Made by a program: the position numbers and the translations under genes | NCBI RefSeq assembly: GCF_002140715.2 | Contig: NZ_NGLE02000001.1 | Location: 2,081,001 to 2,145,000, forward strand | DNA: 64,000 nucleotides | Direction: 5' to 3' | From: Enterococcus sp. 4G2_DIV0659 | Lineage (GTDB): Bacteria > Bacillota > Bacilli > Lactobacillales > Enterococcaceae | In this document: positions 54,415 through 63,850 of the stretch, piece after piece | Position numbering within the stretch: the stretch's first letter is position 1 | Layout of the letters: each line of letters begins with the position of its first letter | The notes under the pieces: model-generated | What the model saw: only the letters and a program-made list of their open reading frames with translations | Told to the model about the DNA's origin: nothing | Database searches by the model: none

Positions 54415-55275
54415 ATGGATTACTATGGATCTATTGAAGCTGGTGGAACAAAATTTGTTTGTGCAGTGGCAGATGAGTCGTTGACGATTTTAGAGAGAAT
54501 CAGCTTGCCTACAACAATGCCAGAAGAAACGTTAGCAAATGTTTTTGCTTTCTTTGATAAGTATCAACTAAAAGCGCTTGGCGTGGGTTCTTTTGGTCCA
54601 ATCGATGTAAATGAAGCATCAAAAACATATGGTTATATCACGTCTACACCTAAAGTGAGCTGGAAAAATTTCAATCTGCTAGGTGCATTGAAAGAACGAT
54701 ATAATATACCGATGGCTTGGACAACAGATGTAAATGCCGCAGCATATGGTGAAATGAAACTAGGTGCTGGCAAACACACGCAAAGCTGTATTTATTTAAC
54801 CGTGGGAACAGGTGTAGGCGGTGGCGCAGTAGTCAATGGTCAGGTTCTACAAGGATTTAGTCACCCTGAAATGGGGCATATTTCTCTTCAACGTTATCCT
54901 GAAGATACATTGGAAAGCGCTTGTCCGTATCATGAGAATTGTGTAGAAGGATTAGCGGCAGGACCAGCATTAGAAAAAAGAACAGGTATAAAAGGACAAT
55001 TATTACCTGAAACCCATGAAGTTTGGGAGATGGAAGCCTATTATTTAGCTCAGGCAATCATGAATTATACGTTGGTCCTTTCGCCAGAAAAAATCATCTT
55101 AGGCGGCGGAGTGATGAAACAAGCGCAATTGCTTCCTAAAATTCGTGCATCATTTGCAAAGCAATTAAACAATTATGTTTCACTTCCGGATTTAGAGCAA
55201 TATATTGTTAGTTGTGAATTGAAGGACAACAGTGGCACCCTAGGCTGTTTATTACTTGCAAAAGCGCAAGCGTAG
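54415..55275 (+). CDS. ROK-family sugar kinase (fructokinase/mannokinase)
   Basis: A 286-residue kinase. The N-terminal phosphate motif is SIEAGGTKFVCAVAD, the second is TVGTGVGGGAVVNG, and the ROK zinc-binding block is HPEMGHISLQRYPED with CPYHENC. It would phosphorylate mannose or fructose released by the mannosidases; family members of this subgroup are often called fructokinases. The ATG has GGAGGG 10 bp upstream; an in-frame start inside GH38 is weaker. It ends the GH125-GH38 operon before a terminator. Confidence 0.92.
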   Translation: MDYYGSIEAGGTKFVCAVADESLTILERISLPTTMPEETLANVFAFFDKYQLKALGVGSFGPIDVNEASKTYGYITSTPKVSWKNFNLLGALKERYNIPMAWTTDVNAAAYGEMKLGAGKHTQSCIYLTVGTGVGGGAVVNGQVLQGFSHPEMGHISLQRYPEDTLESACPYHENCVEGLAAGPALEKRTGIKGQLLPETHEVWEMEAYYLAQAIMNYTLVLSPEKIILGGGVMKQAQLLPKIRASFAKQLNNYVSLPDLEQYIVSCELKDNSGTLGCLLLAKAQA

Positions 55276-55283
55276 TTCAAGAC

Positions 55284-55333
55284 AAAAAAGCAAATAGCAA
55301 CAATCTTAGGATTTGTTTCTATTTGCTTTTTTT
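55284..55333 (+). terminator. Terminator of the mannosidase operon
   Basis: AAAAAAGCAAATAG from 55284 pairs with CTATTTGCTTTTTT ending at 55332, with partial pairing inside. The T run is part of the right arm. Confidence 0.85.
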
Positions 55334-55414
55334 CTGCAGAAATTTAATTAAGGACGGGATAAGTCCTATACTTTGTAATGAAAAAACTATAGTTTGTCTA
55401 TTTATCAATAATTA

Positions 55415-55428
55415 AGAAAGCGCTATCA
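55415..55428 (+). promoter_or_regulatory. cre-like CcpA site upstream of the GH85 gene
   Basis: AGAAAGCGCTATCA matches the cre consensus with one mismatch, 62 bp before the start. Carbon catabolite control fits a glycan-scavenging enzyme. Confidence 0.5.
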
Positions 55429-55489
55429 TTTTGTTAGGAATGAACAATACTGCGTTTAGGGTAATAAATGATTAGAGGGGGCTTATTCA

Positions 55490-58237
55490 TTGAAAAGAAA
55501 AAATGTAACACATGTGTTTTGTTGTTCTGCTGTAATGGTTGGTCTTGCTTTGGGAGGAAATGTGGTAACGACGGTCCATGCAGAGACGCTATCTTCTGTA
55601 GTAACTAAAGAAGAAAACGAGATCCCGAAATACGACCAAGTACCAGAATCGACTGTGTTGTTTCCGAAAAATCTGTTGGACTGGCAATTTCAAAGTGATC
55701 CTGATGCGTCATTCAATGTTGCTACTGTTCCATTGGCTAAAAGAGTACAAGGAGAGATAACGAATCCTGATCAAAGTAAGGAAGCCAAAGTTTTATCCAT
55801 TGCCATTGTTAATCGCCATACAAAAGGGACGCCTTCTCAAGGTGGAACGGACAAAGCGGTGTATAATTTTACGAATTGGCAATATGTCGACACCTTAGTT
55901 GCTTGGGCTGGATCGTCAGGAGAAGGAATTATTGTACCGCCAAGTGCTGATGTAACCGATTCTGCCCACCGAAATGGTGTACCTGTGGTTGGAACAGTCT
56001 TTTTTCCGCCAGAAGCGTATGGTGGGAAGGCGGAATGGGTGCAACAATTTGTTCAAAAAGATGCCAAAGGACGATTTCCTCTAGCAGATAAATTAATAGA
56101 AATGGCGCAAGTTTATGGGTTTGATGGCTGGTTCATCAATCAAGAGACGAATGTTGATCCTCAAACAGCGAGTGGGATGAAAGAACTTTTAGCTTATATG
56201 CAAGCACGTAAACCTAAAAATCAACAAGTCATTTGGTATGATTCGATGATTGCTAATGGCAATGTCGCTTGGCAAGGTGCGTTGAATGAACAAAATCAAG
56301 GCTATTTTCAAGAGGGGAAAAAACGCATTTCGGATAAACTATTTATTGATTTCCGTTGGCAAGAACTCGAATTTTCCAAGAATAAAGCGAATGAAATCAA
56401 ACGCGATCCTAACGATCTTTTTGCCGGAATCGATGTTCAAGCAAGTGGGATTAATAGCCGTCGGAAACCAAGTAGTATTTTAGGGAAAGATGGACAACCA
56501 TTGGTTTCATTAGGTTTATATTGTCCTGATTGGACGTTGCGTGACGGTGGGCAATACGATATCGATCGCTATTGGGAAAACGAAAAGCTATTTTGGATCA
56601 ACGCTCAAGGAGATCCAAGATCAGTCAGCAGCTCTAAAAATGAGTGGCAAGGGATTTCCCGCTATTTTGTGGAAAAAACACCGATTACTCAATTTCCTTT
56701 TTTAACTAATTTTAATGTAGGGAATGGGGACGCTTTTTATCAAAATGGACAAAAAGTGAAAGAAGGAAGCTTTAATAATCGTAGTTTGCAGGATGTGATG
56801 CCAACATATCGTTGGATTATCGATAATGAAGCTGGCAATCAATTAAATGCTGCGGTTAGCTATGAAGATGCGTTTAACGGAGGCTCTTCGATTAAATTAA
56901 CTGGTGAGATGACTGCTGGAAAACAAACATTTATTAAATTGTATGCCGCACAAGCCAAAGTAGCGGCGTCTGACAGTCTTACCTTTGTAACGAAAGGTGC
57001 AGATGAGGCATCCCTTGTTTTAGAACTCAAAGGAAAAAACAAAACGTTAGTGATCCCAGGAGAACGCCAAGGGCTGGAAAAAGGTTGGATGAAAACGACT
57101 TATTCATTGAAATCAGCGGCTTGCCAAACAGTCACGTCTATCGGTTTTAACATGAAAAATAATCAATCAGGTTCTGCCGAGATTTATTTAGGGCAATTAT
57201 TAGCTGGTAAAGAGAAGAAGACAGCAGTTAGTGAAGTTCGCAATGTCCGTTTTACAGGGAAAACTATTGTGGATGACCGTACAGAAAGTATTCGGATGCG
57301 TTGGGATAGTAAAAATAAACATACAGCCTCGTATCGTATTTACCGAGAAGTTGACGGACAATTGGCATTTGAAGGAGAGACAACCAATACGTCGTATACC
57401 TTACTCAATCAAAAGAGACAAGAAGATACAGCTAGTTATCGAGTGGTTCCAGTAGGTTATTATGGACGAGAAGAGCAAAAGAAAAGTGCAGTTGGATTGT
57501 ATTCATTTGACCCATTAAAGCAACCAGAGATAACAATTAATGCGAGTAGCACCTTGATTTTTGAAGGAGATACCATCAATTTATCAGCAACTGTTTCAGC
57601 CTCTACAGAAACGGTCAATTGGGAAGTAGTGGGCGCTGTGCCGCAAGAGCTATCTGGTAAAGAAGTGAGCTTTACATTTCCTAAGGCTGGTGTTTATACT
57701 GTAAAAGCTGCAGCAAGCAATGCTTCTGGGACAACAGAGATTGTGAAAGAAAAGTATATTCATGTCTACCCTAAAGACAGTGGAATCAAAATAGAAAATC
57801 TATCTACTTTGCCAACAACTTCAGCGAATGAAGGGTCTGGATTTACGAATGAAAACGAAAGTTATCGCTACGCTATAGATGGCGATCAGACAACTAAATG
57901 GTGTGATAACGGTAGTGAAAAGCCTTGGATGGTCGTTGATTTAGATGGAACAAAAACGATTTCAGGGTTCACTCTTTTCCATGCCGGTGCTGGTGGAGAA
58001 AGCGTTGAGTGGAATACCCGAGAATACGATATCTCCGTAAGTTCTGATGGGCAAAATTGGACGAATGTGGTACAACGTCGCGGAAACACTGAAAATATCA
58101 GTAAAGAAGCCATTTCATTAATCGAAGGGCGTTATGTCAAACTTTCATTAGAAAAAGCCGAGCAAAATGGCAAGACCGCGCGAATTTACGACTGGCAAAT
58201 CATTGGTGTAAATCAAACCGGTATGATTGGGAACTAA
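55490..58237 (+). CDS. GH85 endo-beta-N-acetylglucosaminidase with C-terminal F5/8-type domain
   Basis: A 915-residue secreted enzyme that cuts between the two core GlcNAc residues of high-mannose N-glycans. The signal peptide ends near TVHAE (about 31). The GH85 catalytic domain spans about 55-430, with the N217/E219 pair in GWFINQETN as catalytic residues. Fibronectin/Ig-like segments follow (about 580-755). An F5/8 type C (discoidin) carbohydrate-binding domain closes the protein at about 765-905 (YAIDGDQTTKWCDN, FTLFHAGAGGES). No LPxTG or GH18 domain, so it differs from EndoE-type fusions. The TTG start has AGAGGGGG 8-9 bp upstream. Confidence 0.95.
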   Translation: MKRKNVTHVFCCSAVMVGLALGGNVVTTVHAETLSSVVTKEENEIPKYDQVPESTVLFPKNLLDWQFQSDPDASFNVATVPLAKRVQGEITNPDQSKEAKVLSIAIVNRHTKGTPSQGGTDKAVYNFTNWQYVDTLVAWAGSSGEGIIVPPSADVTDSAHRNGVPVVGTVFFPPEAYGGKAEWVQQFVQKDAKGRFPLADKLIEMAQVYGFDGWFINQETNVDPQTASGMKELLAYMQARKPKNQQVIWYDSMIANGNVAWQGALNEQNQGYFQEGKKRISDKLFIDFRWQELEFSKNKANEIKRDPNDLFAGIDVQASGINSRRKPSSILGKDGQPLVSLGLYCPDWTLRDGGQYDIDRYWENEKLFWINAQGDPRSVSSSKNEWQGISRYFVEKTPITQFPFLTNFNVGNGDAFYQNGQKVKEGSFNNRSLQDVMPTYRWIIDNEAGNQLNAAVSYEDAFNGGSSIKLTGEMTAGKQTFIKLYAAQAKVAASDSLTFVTKGADEASLVLELKGKNKTLVIPGERQGLEKGWMKTTYSLKSAACQTVTSIGFNMKNNQSGSAEIYLGQLLAGKEKKTAVSEVRNVRFTGKTIVDDRTESIRMRWDSKNKHTASYRIYREVDGQLAFEGETTNTSYTLLNQKRQEDTASYRVVPVGYYGREEQKKSAVGLYSFDPLKQPEITINASSTLIFEGDTINLSATVSASTETVNWEVVGAVPQELSGKEVSFTFPKAGVYTVKAAASNASGTTEIVKEKYIHVYPKDSGIKIENLSTLPTTSANEGSGFTNENESYRYAIDGDQTTKWCDNGSEKPWMVVDLDGTKTISGFTLFHAGAGGESVEWNTREYDISVSSDGQNWTNVVQRRGNTENISKEAISLIEGRYVKLSLEKAEQNGKTARIYDWQIIGVNQTGMIGN

Positions 58238-58284
58238 GGGGGAAGTGTAAGATAAAGAGGTTGCTTCCACCGTTTATTCGGATA

Positions 58285-58327
58285 CAAAGAGCCTAGGACA
58301 TAACTTTTTAGTTATGTCCCGTCTTTG
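58285..58327. terminator. Bidirectional terminator between GH85 and add
   Basis: GGACATAACT at 58296-58305 pairs with AGTTATGTCC at 58310-58319 around TTTT, with an outer CAAAGA/TCTTTG stem. The ACCGTTTATTCGGAT motif at 58268-58282 links it to the dispersed elements. Confidence 0.85.
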
Positions 58328-58345
58328 TTGTGGAAAAAAAGTGGT

Positions 58346-59365
58346 CTATTTGAGGTTTTTATAGGCGGCTGTTAAGTACGTATGATGTCCTTGTTTTTCG
58401 GATTCAGAGATAAACGCGCCATCAACAGCATTATGGGTTAATTGTTCCATGTCCGCATATGTAATACCGTACCATTCATGCAATTTCATAAACTCATCAG
58501 TCAAAGTAGTCGCTGATACTGTTCGGTTGTCTGTGTTAATGCAAAGAGACAGACCTTCATTAAGAAATTGTTTAAAAGGATACTCTTCTAGGGTAGTGAC
58601 CGTTTTTGTTTGGAAATTACTAGTAGGACACATTTCAATAAGAATATTCTTTTCCTTTAATAAATCAAAATATTCTGGTGTATCTTTCACAGCAATACCG
58701 TGTCCGATCCGTTTAGCGCCTAAATACACGGCATCAGCAACATTTTTTCCGCACCCACATTCACCAGCATGTAAAGTTAAAGGAATACTCAGTTGTTCAA
58801 CCAATTTCAACGCATCCTCAAAAAGATAAGGAGGAAAGTCCTCTTCATTACCAGCAAGGTCAAAACCAACCACACCTGACTGCTTGAAATTTTCCGCTAA
58901 ATGGACGATTTTTTCGATGGAATCAAGTTCTTCATGACGCATACCGCACAACAAGGCATTGCTTTTTACACCAAATTGTTTTTCGCCTTCGTTTAGTCCG
59001 GTTAAAACTGCGGTGACGATGTCAGACAAAGAGAGACCTTTTTGGGTGTGCAAAGAAGGGGCAAAGCGAACTTCTATGTAGCGAACATTTTCTTCTGCGG
59101 CTTGGCTGATAATATCTAGTGCTGCTGTTTTTAACGCTTCTTCTGTTTGTAAACAAGTTAATACAATCTCGAAACGCTTTAAGTAGTCATTTAAATCTTG
59201 ACAGTCTTGTGGTGCAACGAGTAGATCTATTAGTTGCTCTTTTTTTGTAGGTAAAGCAATACCTTGTGACTGGGCTATTTTTTGTAATGTTTCTGGTCGG
59301 ATGGAACCATCTAAGTGGCAATGCAGTTCTATTTTGGGTAAGTGATGAACAATGTGACGCTCCAT
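58346..59365 (-). CDS. add: Adenosine deaminase
   Basis: Deaminates adenosine to inosine, releasing ammonia, for purine salvage. The 339-residue protein has the zinc pair H15/H17 in KIELHCHLDGS, the HAGECG catalytic block, RIGHGI and the zinc aspartate in NTDNRTVS. The start MERHIVHHLPK was chosen because AGAGAGG is 8 bp upstream and family proteins begin here; the frame runs 25 codons further without a good site. It is divergent from the AmiS/UreI gene. Confidence 0.95.
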   Translation of the reverse strand: MERHIVHHLPKIELHCHLDGSIRPETLQKIAQSQGIALPTKKEQLIDLLVAPQDCQDLNDYLKRFEIVLTCLQTEEALKTAALDIISQAAEENVRYIEVRFAPSLHTQKGLSLSDIVTAVLTGLNEGEKQFGVKSNALLCGMRHEELDSIEKIVHLAENFKQSGVVGFDLAGNEEDFPPYLFEDALKLVEQLSIPLTLHAGECGCGKNVADAVYLGAKRIGHGIAVKDTPEYFDLLKEKNILIEMCPTSNFQTKTVTTLEEYPFKQFLNEGLSLCINTDNRTVSATTLTDEFMKLHEWYGITYADMEQLTHNAVDGAFISESEKQGHHTYLTAAYKNLK

Positions 59366-59540
59366 AGTATCAACCTCTCTTTTCTCTATGCTTTTGACAA
59401 GTATTTTGACGACTTTAACATGTTCCGTTTGAGCTGTCAATAAGCGATAGTGAAATAGTCAATTAGGTGTGGTTTTTTCAGTGTTTTTAACGTAAAATAA
59501 TCCAGTAGAAAATCATATCTTTTTGATTGGAGAGATTCTT

Positions 59541-60026
59541 TTGTTAGGTGTAGGATTATTATTTGTAGCGATTACCTTGATTAGTAATGGCTATTGCGGC
59601 TTGGCTGGAGTGGATAAAAAGTCGACAGCTGTGATTAATTTATTTACAGGAAGTTTGTCTTTTATTATTAATACGATTCATTTATGGCGTGGAGAGTATT
59701 ATGATGCAGGGACAGGGTATTTATTTGCCTTTACGTATTTAATGGTTGGGTTGGTTTATTTCTTGCACTTGGATATGCGTGTGTATGGAATATTTGCATT
59801 GTTTGTTGCGGTGAATACAATTCCGGCGGCTTATATCAGCTATGCAGTGGAGGGAGATTGGCGCTTTGCTTTGATTTGGTTATCTTGGGGCGTATTGTGG
59901 CTGACAGGATTTATCGAGTATGTGCTAAAGAAGGAAATCGGCAAACCTGTTCTTTATTTAGCGATTGTTGAAGGGATTGTGACTTGCTGGATTCCAGGGT
60001 TGTTGATGTTGACAAATAATTGGTGA
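59541..60026 (+). CDS. AmiS/UreI-family channel protein
   Basis: A 161-residue membrane protein with about six helices, beginning LGVGLLFVAITLISNGYCG and ending ILWIP-like GIVTCWIPGLLML. This family includes acid-activated urea channels and amide permeases. The TTG start at 59541 has GGAGAG 6-7 bp before it; a TTG 18 bp earlier does not. No urease or amidase gene is in the window. Divergence from adenosine deaminase suggests a link to ammonia or a small amide, but that is inference. Confidence 0.8.
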   Translation: MLGVGLLFVAITLISNGYCGLAGVDKKSTAVINLFTGSLSFIINTIHLWRGEYYDAGTGYLFAFTYLMVGLVYFLHLDMRVYGIFALFVAVNTIPAAYISYAVEGDWRFALIWLSWGVLWLTGFIEYVLKKEIGKPVLYLAIVEGIVTCWIPGLLMLTNNW

Positions 60027-60045
60027 AAGCGAAAAAATAAGGAGG

Positions 60046-60073
60046 AAGTAGTTCGTTATTAAAACGACTACTT
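60046..60073 (+). terminator. Terminator of the AmiS/UreI gene
   Basis: AAGTAGTTCGTT pairs with AACGACTACTT, with a one-base bulge, around ATTAAA; a T-rich stretch begins about 10 bp later. Confidence 0.5.
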
Positions 60074-60248
60074 TCGCTTTGAATTTTTTGTTTTAGTATA
60101 TCTACTATATGATTTATAGCTACCGCTTGTCATTGTTAGACGAGATTGTTGATAGATTATACTATTTAATTTCAGCCAACTCTGATAAACTGTAACCATT
60201 CGATATGTATTTTGAAGGAGTTAACCTGTCGAGTAAGGGGAGTAAAAC

Positions 60249-61277
60249 ATGAAATTGACTATTAAGGAAATCGCGGATATGGCTGGTGTGTCAGTAACGA
60301 CGGTATCTCAAATTCTAAATGATAAAGGCAGTCGTTTTAGTGAACAAACCAGAAAGAAAGTTTTAGCTGTTGTAGAAGAATATGATTACAAGCCAGATTA
60401 TTTTGCTTCAAACATTATTACTCGCCATTCCAAAACAATAGGCATGGTCGTGCCAGATGTTACCGATTTTTTCTTTTCAAAGGTAATTGAAGGTGTGGAA
60501 ACCTATCTGAATTCGTTAGGGTACATGATTTTATTATGTAATTCAAAACATGATGAAGAGCAAGCGACAAACTATGTTACTGAGCTCGTTCATCGTTCTG
60601 TGGATGGAATTATTTTTGCTACACCGAATATTTTGCCATCGAATCACATCTTAAGGAATAAGAAAAAACGCAAAGTTCCAGTGGTTCTTGTGGATCGTGG
60701 CATCAATCCTCGTGAAAATGGCCGTTTGATTGTGAAAGAATATGAGGGCGCTTACCAAGCCGTCTGTTTTTTGATTAAACAAGGTCATAAGCACATTGGG
60801 ATGTTAAAGGAAAATGATGGGTATTATCAATTGACCGAAAGAGTAACCGCTTACCAACATGCGCTAAAAGACCATAATATTCCGCTAAGAGAAGAGTACA
60901 TGTCTAGTGGAGATCTGAATTTGGGCGGTGGGTATGAAGCAGCGAAAAAAGTATTGGAAAATCCGAAAATCACTGCCTTGTTTTGTGGGAATGATGAAAT
61001 GGCGATGGGCGCTTATCAAGCCATTGAAGAAAGCGGGAAAAAGATTCCTGACGATATTTCGATTATCGGATTTGATGGCTTAGAAATATCAGAGTATTTA
61101 GTTCCTGGATTGACTACGGTATACCAGCCAAGTTTTGATATTGGGTTTTATGCTGCACGCTTTTTAGTTGAAGCAATTAATCATCCGGAGAAAAAAATGC
61201 CGAATAAAATTTTTGAAACAACATTTATTTCGAGAAATAGCACTAAATCGATTGACAAGTTCGTTGATTTGATTTAA
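60249..61277 (+). CDS. LacI-family regulator upstream of pdp-deoC-cdd
   Basis: A 342-residue regulator. HTH at about 3-26 (TIKEIADMAGVSVTTVSQIL), hinge helix in YDYKPDYFASNI, then a sugar-binding core (TIGMVVPDVTDFFFSKVIEG, ALFCGNDEMAMGAY, SIIGFDGLEIS) like ribose regulators. AAGGGGAG stands about 7 bp before the ATG. It lies directly upstream of the nucleoside catabolic genes, where a DeoR-type protein is more usual, so it may sense ribose or deoxyribose. The effector is not readable. Confidence 0.88.
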   Translation: MKLTIKEIADMAGVSVTTVSQILNDKGSRFSEQTRKKVLAVVEEYDYKPDYFASNIITRHSKTIGMVVPDVTDFFFSKVIEGVETYLNSLGYMILLCNSKHDEEQATNYVTELVHRSVDGIIFATPNILPSNHILRNKKKRKVPVVLVDRGINPRENGRLIVKEYEGAYQAVCFLIKQGHKHIGMLKENDGYYQLTERVTAYQHALKDHNIPLREEYMSSGDLNLGGGYEAAKKVLENPKITALFCGNDEMAMGAYQAIEESGKKIPDDISIIGFDGLEISEYLVPGLTTVYQPSFDIGFYAARFLVEAINHPEKKMPNKIFETTFISRNSTKSIDKFVDLI

Positions 61278-61286
61278 TGTTCGTGT

Positions 61287-61366
61287 TGTAAGCGTTTTTA
61301 ATTTATGAAAGCGTTAGTAAACTGTTTTACTAAAAGGTTTTAACCAGAACGATTTTAGTGTATAAT
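61287..61366 (+). promoter_or_regulatory. Promoter and cre-like sites of the pdp-deoC-cdd operon
   Basis: Two cre-like sequences, TGTAAGCGTTTTTA at 61287-61300 and TGAAAGCGTTAGTA at 61306-61319, each differ from the consensus at one fixed position. A TATAAT at 61361-61366 is the -10 of the operon promoter; TTTTAA at 61338-61343 is a weak -35 with 17-bp spacing. Confidence 0.6.
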
Positions 61367-61400
61367 ACATCCTTGGGGATTGATTTGGAGGAAAAAGAGC

Positions 61401-62702
61401 ATGAGAATGGTCGATTTGATTGAGAAAAAGCGTGATGGACAGGCGTTAACAGACAAAGAAATTCAATTCATTGTTTCAGGATATACCAAAGGCGACATTC
61501 CAGATTATCAGATGAGTGCTTTTTTAATGACAGTTTTTTACGAAGATATGACGGATGAAGAAATTACGACATTGACATTAGAGATGGCTCATTCAGGTGA
61601 AATGATCGATCTTTCATCCATTCAAGGAATCAAAGTCGATAAACATTCTACTGGTGGTGTAGGCGATACGACCACGTTGATTCTTGCGCCATTAGTTGCT
61701 AGTGTTGGCGTTAGTGTTGCGAAAATGTCAGGTAGAGGACTTGGTTATACGGGTGGTACGATTGATAAGTTGGAAGCTATTCCAGGTTTTCATGTAGAAC
61801 TTCCTGATGATGAATTTATCCGGCTAGTGAATGAGAGTCACGTAGCGGTGGTCGGACAATCTGGTGACCTAGCGCCAGCAGATAAAAAGCTTTATGCCTT
61901 ACGGGATGTGACAGCAACCGTTGATTCAATTCCGTTGATTGCCAGCTCAATCATGAGTAAAAAAATTGCAGCAGGTGCAGATGCTATTGTCCTTGATGTA
62001 ACAACTGGCGAAGGAGCTTTTATGAAAAACATTGATGAAGCCCGCCGTTTAGCAAAAACAATGGTTCGAATTGGTCATCTAGCCAATCGACAAACAATGG
62101 CGATCATTTCAGATATGTCACAACCTCTAGGAGAAGCAATCGGCAATAGTTTGGAAGTTGTTGAAGCAATCGAAACACTTCAAGGCAAAGGGCCAGAAGA
62201 TTTGTTAGAGATGTGCTATATCTTAGGCAGCCAAATGGTTGTATTGGCTAAACAAGCTGAAACGCTAGATGAAGCAAGAGCAATGCTAAAAGAATCCTTA
62301 GAGTCTGGAAAAGCCTTGGAGAAATTCCGTGAAATGATCAGTAATCAAGGTGGCGATGCCAGCATCATTGATAATCCAGAGCGCTTATTGACAGCCAACT
62401 ATCAAATTGAATTGCCAGCAAAAGAAGCTGGCGTCGTTCAAAAAATCGTTGCGAATGAAATCGGTATTGCAGCGATGCTTTTAGGTGCTGGAAGAGCGAC
62501 GAAAGAAGACGCTATTGATTATGCAGTAGGCATTAAGTTGCATAAAAAAGTCGGTATGCCTGTAGCAAAAGGGGAATCATTGCTGACAATTTATGCTAAC
62601 TCAGAATCAATCGAAGAGGTAAAAGAACTTCTATATAAAAATATCCAAATCGGCAGTTCGGCAACAGAGCCTGTGCTGATTCATGATATAATAACTGCGT
62701 AA
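61401..62702 (+). CDS. pdp: Pyrimidine-nucleoside phosphorylase
   Basis: Splits uridine, thymidine and deoxyuridine with phosphate into base and (deoxy)ribose 1-phosphate. The 433-residue protein matches the family length. It has [13 protein letters not shown] at the start, the [15 protein letters not shown] phosphate-binding block (about 81-95) and the [16 protein letters not shown] signature (about 109-124). GGAGG lies 9 bp before the ATG; a start 21 bp earlier lies before the ribosome site. It is first of three genes. Confidence 0.96.
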   Translation: MRMVDLIEKKRDGQALTDKEIQFIVSGYTKGDIPDYQMSAFLMTVFYEDMTDEEITTLTLEMAHSGEMIDLSSIQGIKVDKHSTGGVGDTTTLILAPLVASVGVSVAKMSGRGLGYTGGTIDKLEAIPGFHVELPDDEFIRLVNESHVAVVGQSGDLAPADKKLYALRDVTATVDSIPLIASSIMSKKIAAGADAIVLDVTTGEGAFMKNIDEARRLAKTMVRIGHLANRQTMAIISDMSQPLGEAIGNSLEVVEAIETLQGKGPEDLLEMCYILGSQMVVLAKQAETLDEARAMLKESLESGKALEKFREMISNQGGDASIIDNPERLLTANYQIELPAKEAGVVQKIVANEIGIAAMLLGAGRATKEDAIDYAVGIKLHKKVGMPVAKGESLLTIYANSESIEEVKELLYKNIQIGSSATEPVLIHDIITA

Positions 62703-62719
62703 AGGATGTGTCTAAAATA

Positions 62720-63382
62720 ATGGAATTAAATCAATTGATCGATCACACTATTTTAAAAGCAGACGCTAAAGAAGACGATGTATTACGTATCATTGAAGAA
62801 GCGAAACACTATAATTTCTTCTCGGTTTGTATCAATCCTTGTTGGGTAGCATTGGCAAAAGAGCACTTAGCAGAATCCTCGGTTGCTGTTTGTACCGTCA
62901 TCGGTTTTCCACTAGGAGCAAATACATCAGAAGTAAAAGCCTATGAAGCAGCAGACGCGATCAACAATGGCGCGACAGAAGTTGACATGGTCATTAATAT
63001 TGGTGCGCTGAAATCAAAACAATATAAAAAAGTATTAAAAGATATCCAAGCAGTCGTTGATGCGGCTAAAGGGAAAGCATTAGTCAAAGTTATCATCGAG
63101 ACTGCTTTACTAACAGATGAAGAAAAAGTGAAAGTGTGCGAATTAGCAAAAGAAGCTGGCGCTGATTTTGTGAAAACATCGACTGGTTTTTCTACAGGTG
63201 GGGCAACAGTAGCAGATGTTAAATTGATGCGTGAAACCGTTGGACCAGAGATGGGTGTCAAAGCTTCTGGTGGTATTCATAATGAAGCGCAAGCGAAAGC
63301 GATGATTGAAGCTGGTGCAACGAGACTTGGAACCAGTGCGGGTGTGGCGATTATGGAAGGTTCCACAGGGGCAGGTTATTAA
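62720..63382 (+). CDS. deoC: Deoxyribose-phosphate aldolase
   Basis: Cleaves 2-deoxyribose 5-phosphate to glyceraldehyde 3-phosphate and acetaldehyde. The 220-residue class I aldolase has [13 protein letters not shown] at the start, the [10 protein letters not shown] strand and the Schiff-base lysine in [14 protein letters not shown], with VKASGGI near the end. The ATG at 62720 gives the standard length; the GTG at 62708 lies on the ribosome site. It follows pdp by 17 bp. Confidence 0.96.
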   Translation: MELNQLIDHTILKADAKEDDVLRIIEEAKHYNFFSVCINPCWVALAKEHLAESSVAVCTVIGFPLGANTSEVKAYEAADAINNGATEVDMVINIGALKSKQYKKVLKDIQAVVDAAKGKALVKVIIETALLTDEEKVKVCELAKEAGADFVKTSTGFSTGGATVADVKLMRETVGPEMGVKASGGIHNEAQAKAMIEAGATRLGTSAGVAIMEGSTGAGY

Positions 63383-63406
63383 ATCAAATAAAAAGGCGGC
63401 AGACAA

Positions 63407-63802
63407 ATGACAGCAAAACCAGAATGGCTAACGATCGCAAATGAAGCATTAGCAAAAGCATATGTTCCTTATTCTCACTTTCCAGTTGGAGCGTGTCTAG
63501 TAACAAAATCAGGGAAAACCTATCAAGGACTCAACATCGAAAATGCTTCTTATGGATTGACGAACTGTGCAGAACGAACAGCAATTTTTAAAGCTGTATC
63601 AGAAGGTGAACGTGATTTTCAACACTTAGTAATCACTGGGAAAACACCAGAGCCGATTTCTCCATGTGGCGCTTGTCGCCAAGTAATGGCTGAATTTTGT
63701 GCACCAGATATGCCGGTTACATTAGTTGGTGAACAAGGTGTGACAAAGGAAACAACTGTTGGTGAATTACTTCCATATGCTTTTACGGAAAAAGATCTAT
63801 AA
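63407..63802 (+). CDS. cdd: Cytidine deaminase
   Basis: Deaminates cytidine and deoxycytidine to uridine forms, feeding pdp. The 131-residue homotetrameric-type enzyme has the catalytic CAE block in GLTNCAERTAIFKA (zinc Cys and proton-shuttle Glu) and the zinc cysteines in SPCGACRQVMAEF, with YVPYSHFPVGA near the start. AAAGGCGG stands before the ATG. It is third after pdp and deoC; further nucleoside genes may follow beyond the window. Confidence 0.96.
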   Translation: MTAKPEWLTIANEALAKAYVPYSHFPVGACLVTKSGKTYQGLNIENASYGLTNCAERTAIFKAVSEGERDFQHLVITGKTPEPISPCGACRQVMAEFCAPDMPVTLVGEQGVTKETTVGELLPYAFTEKDL

Positions 63803-63850
63803 GGCTACATTATTGTACATGTGGCTTTATAAGATCTAGCTACATGAACC
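63799..63850 (+). other. Hairpin and third GATCTAGCT repeat after cdd
   Basis: ATAAGGCTACAT at 63799-63810 pairs with ATGTGGCTTTAT at 63819-63830, with two G-T pairs, and overlaps the cdd stop. GATCTAGCTACATGAACC at 63833-63850 matches the repeats at 4663 and 4783. No T run follows the hairpin. Confidence 0.5.
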
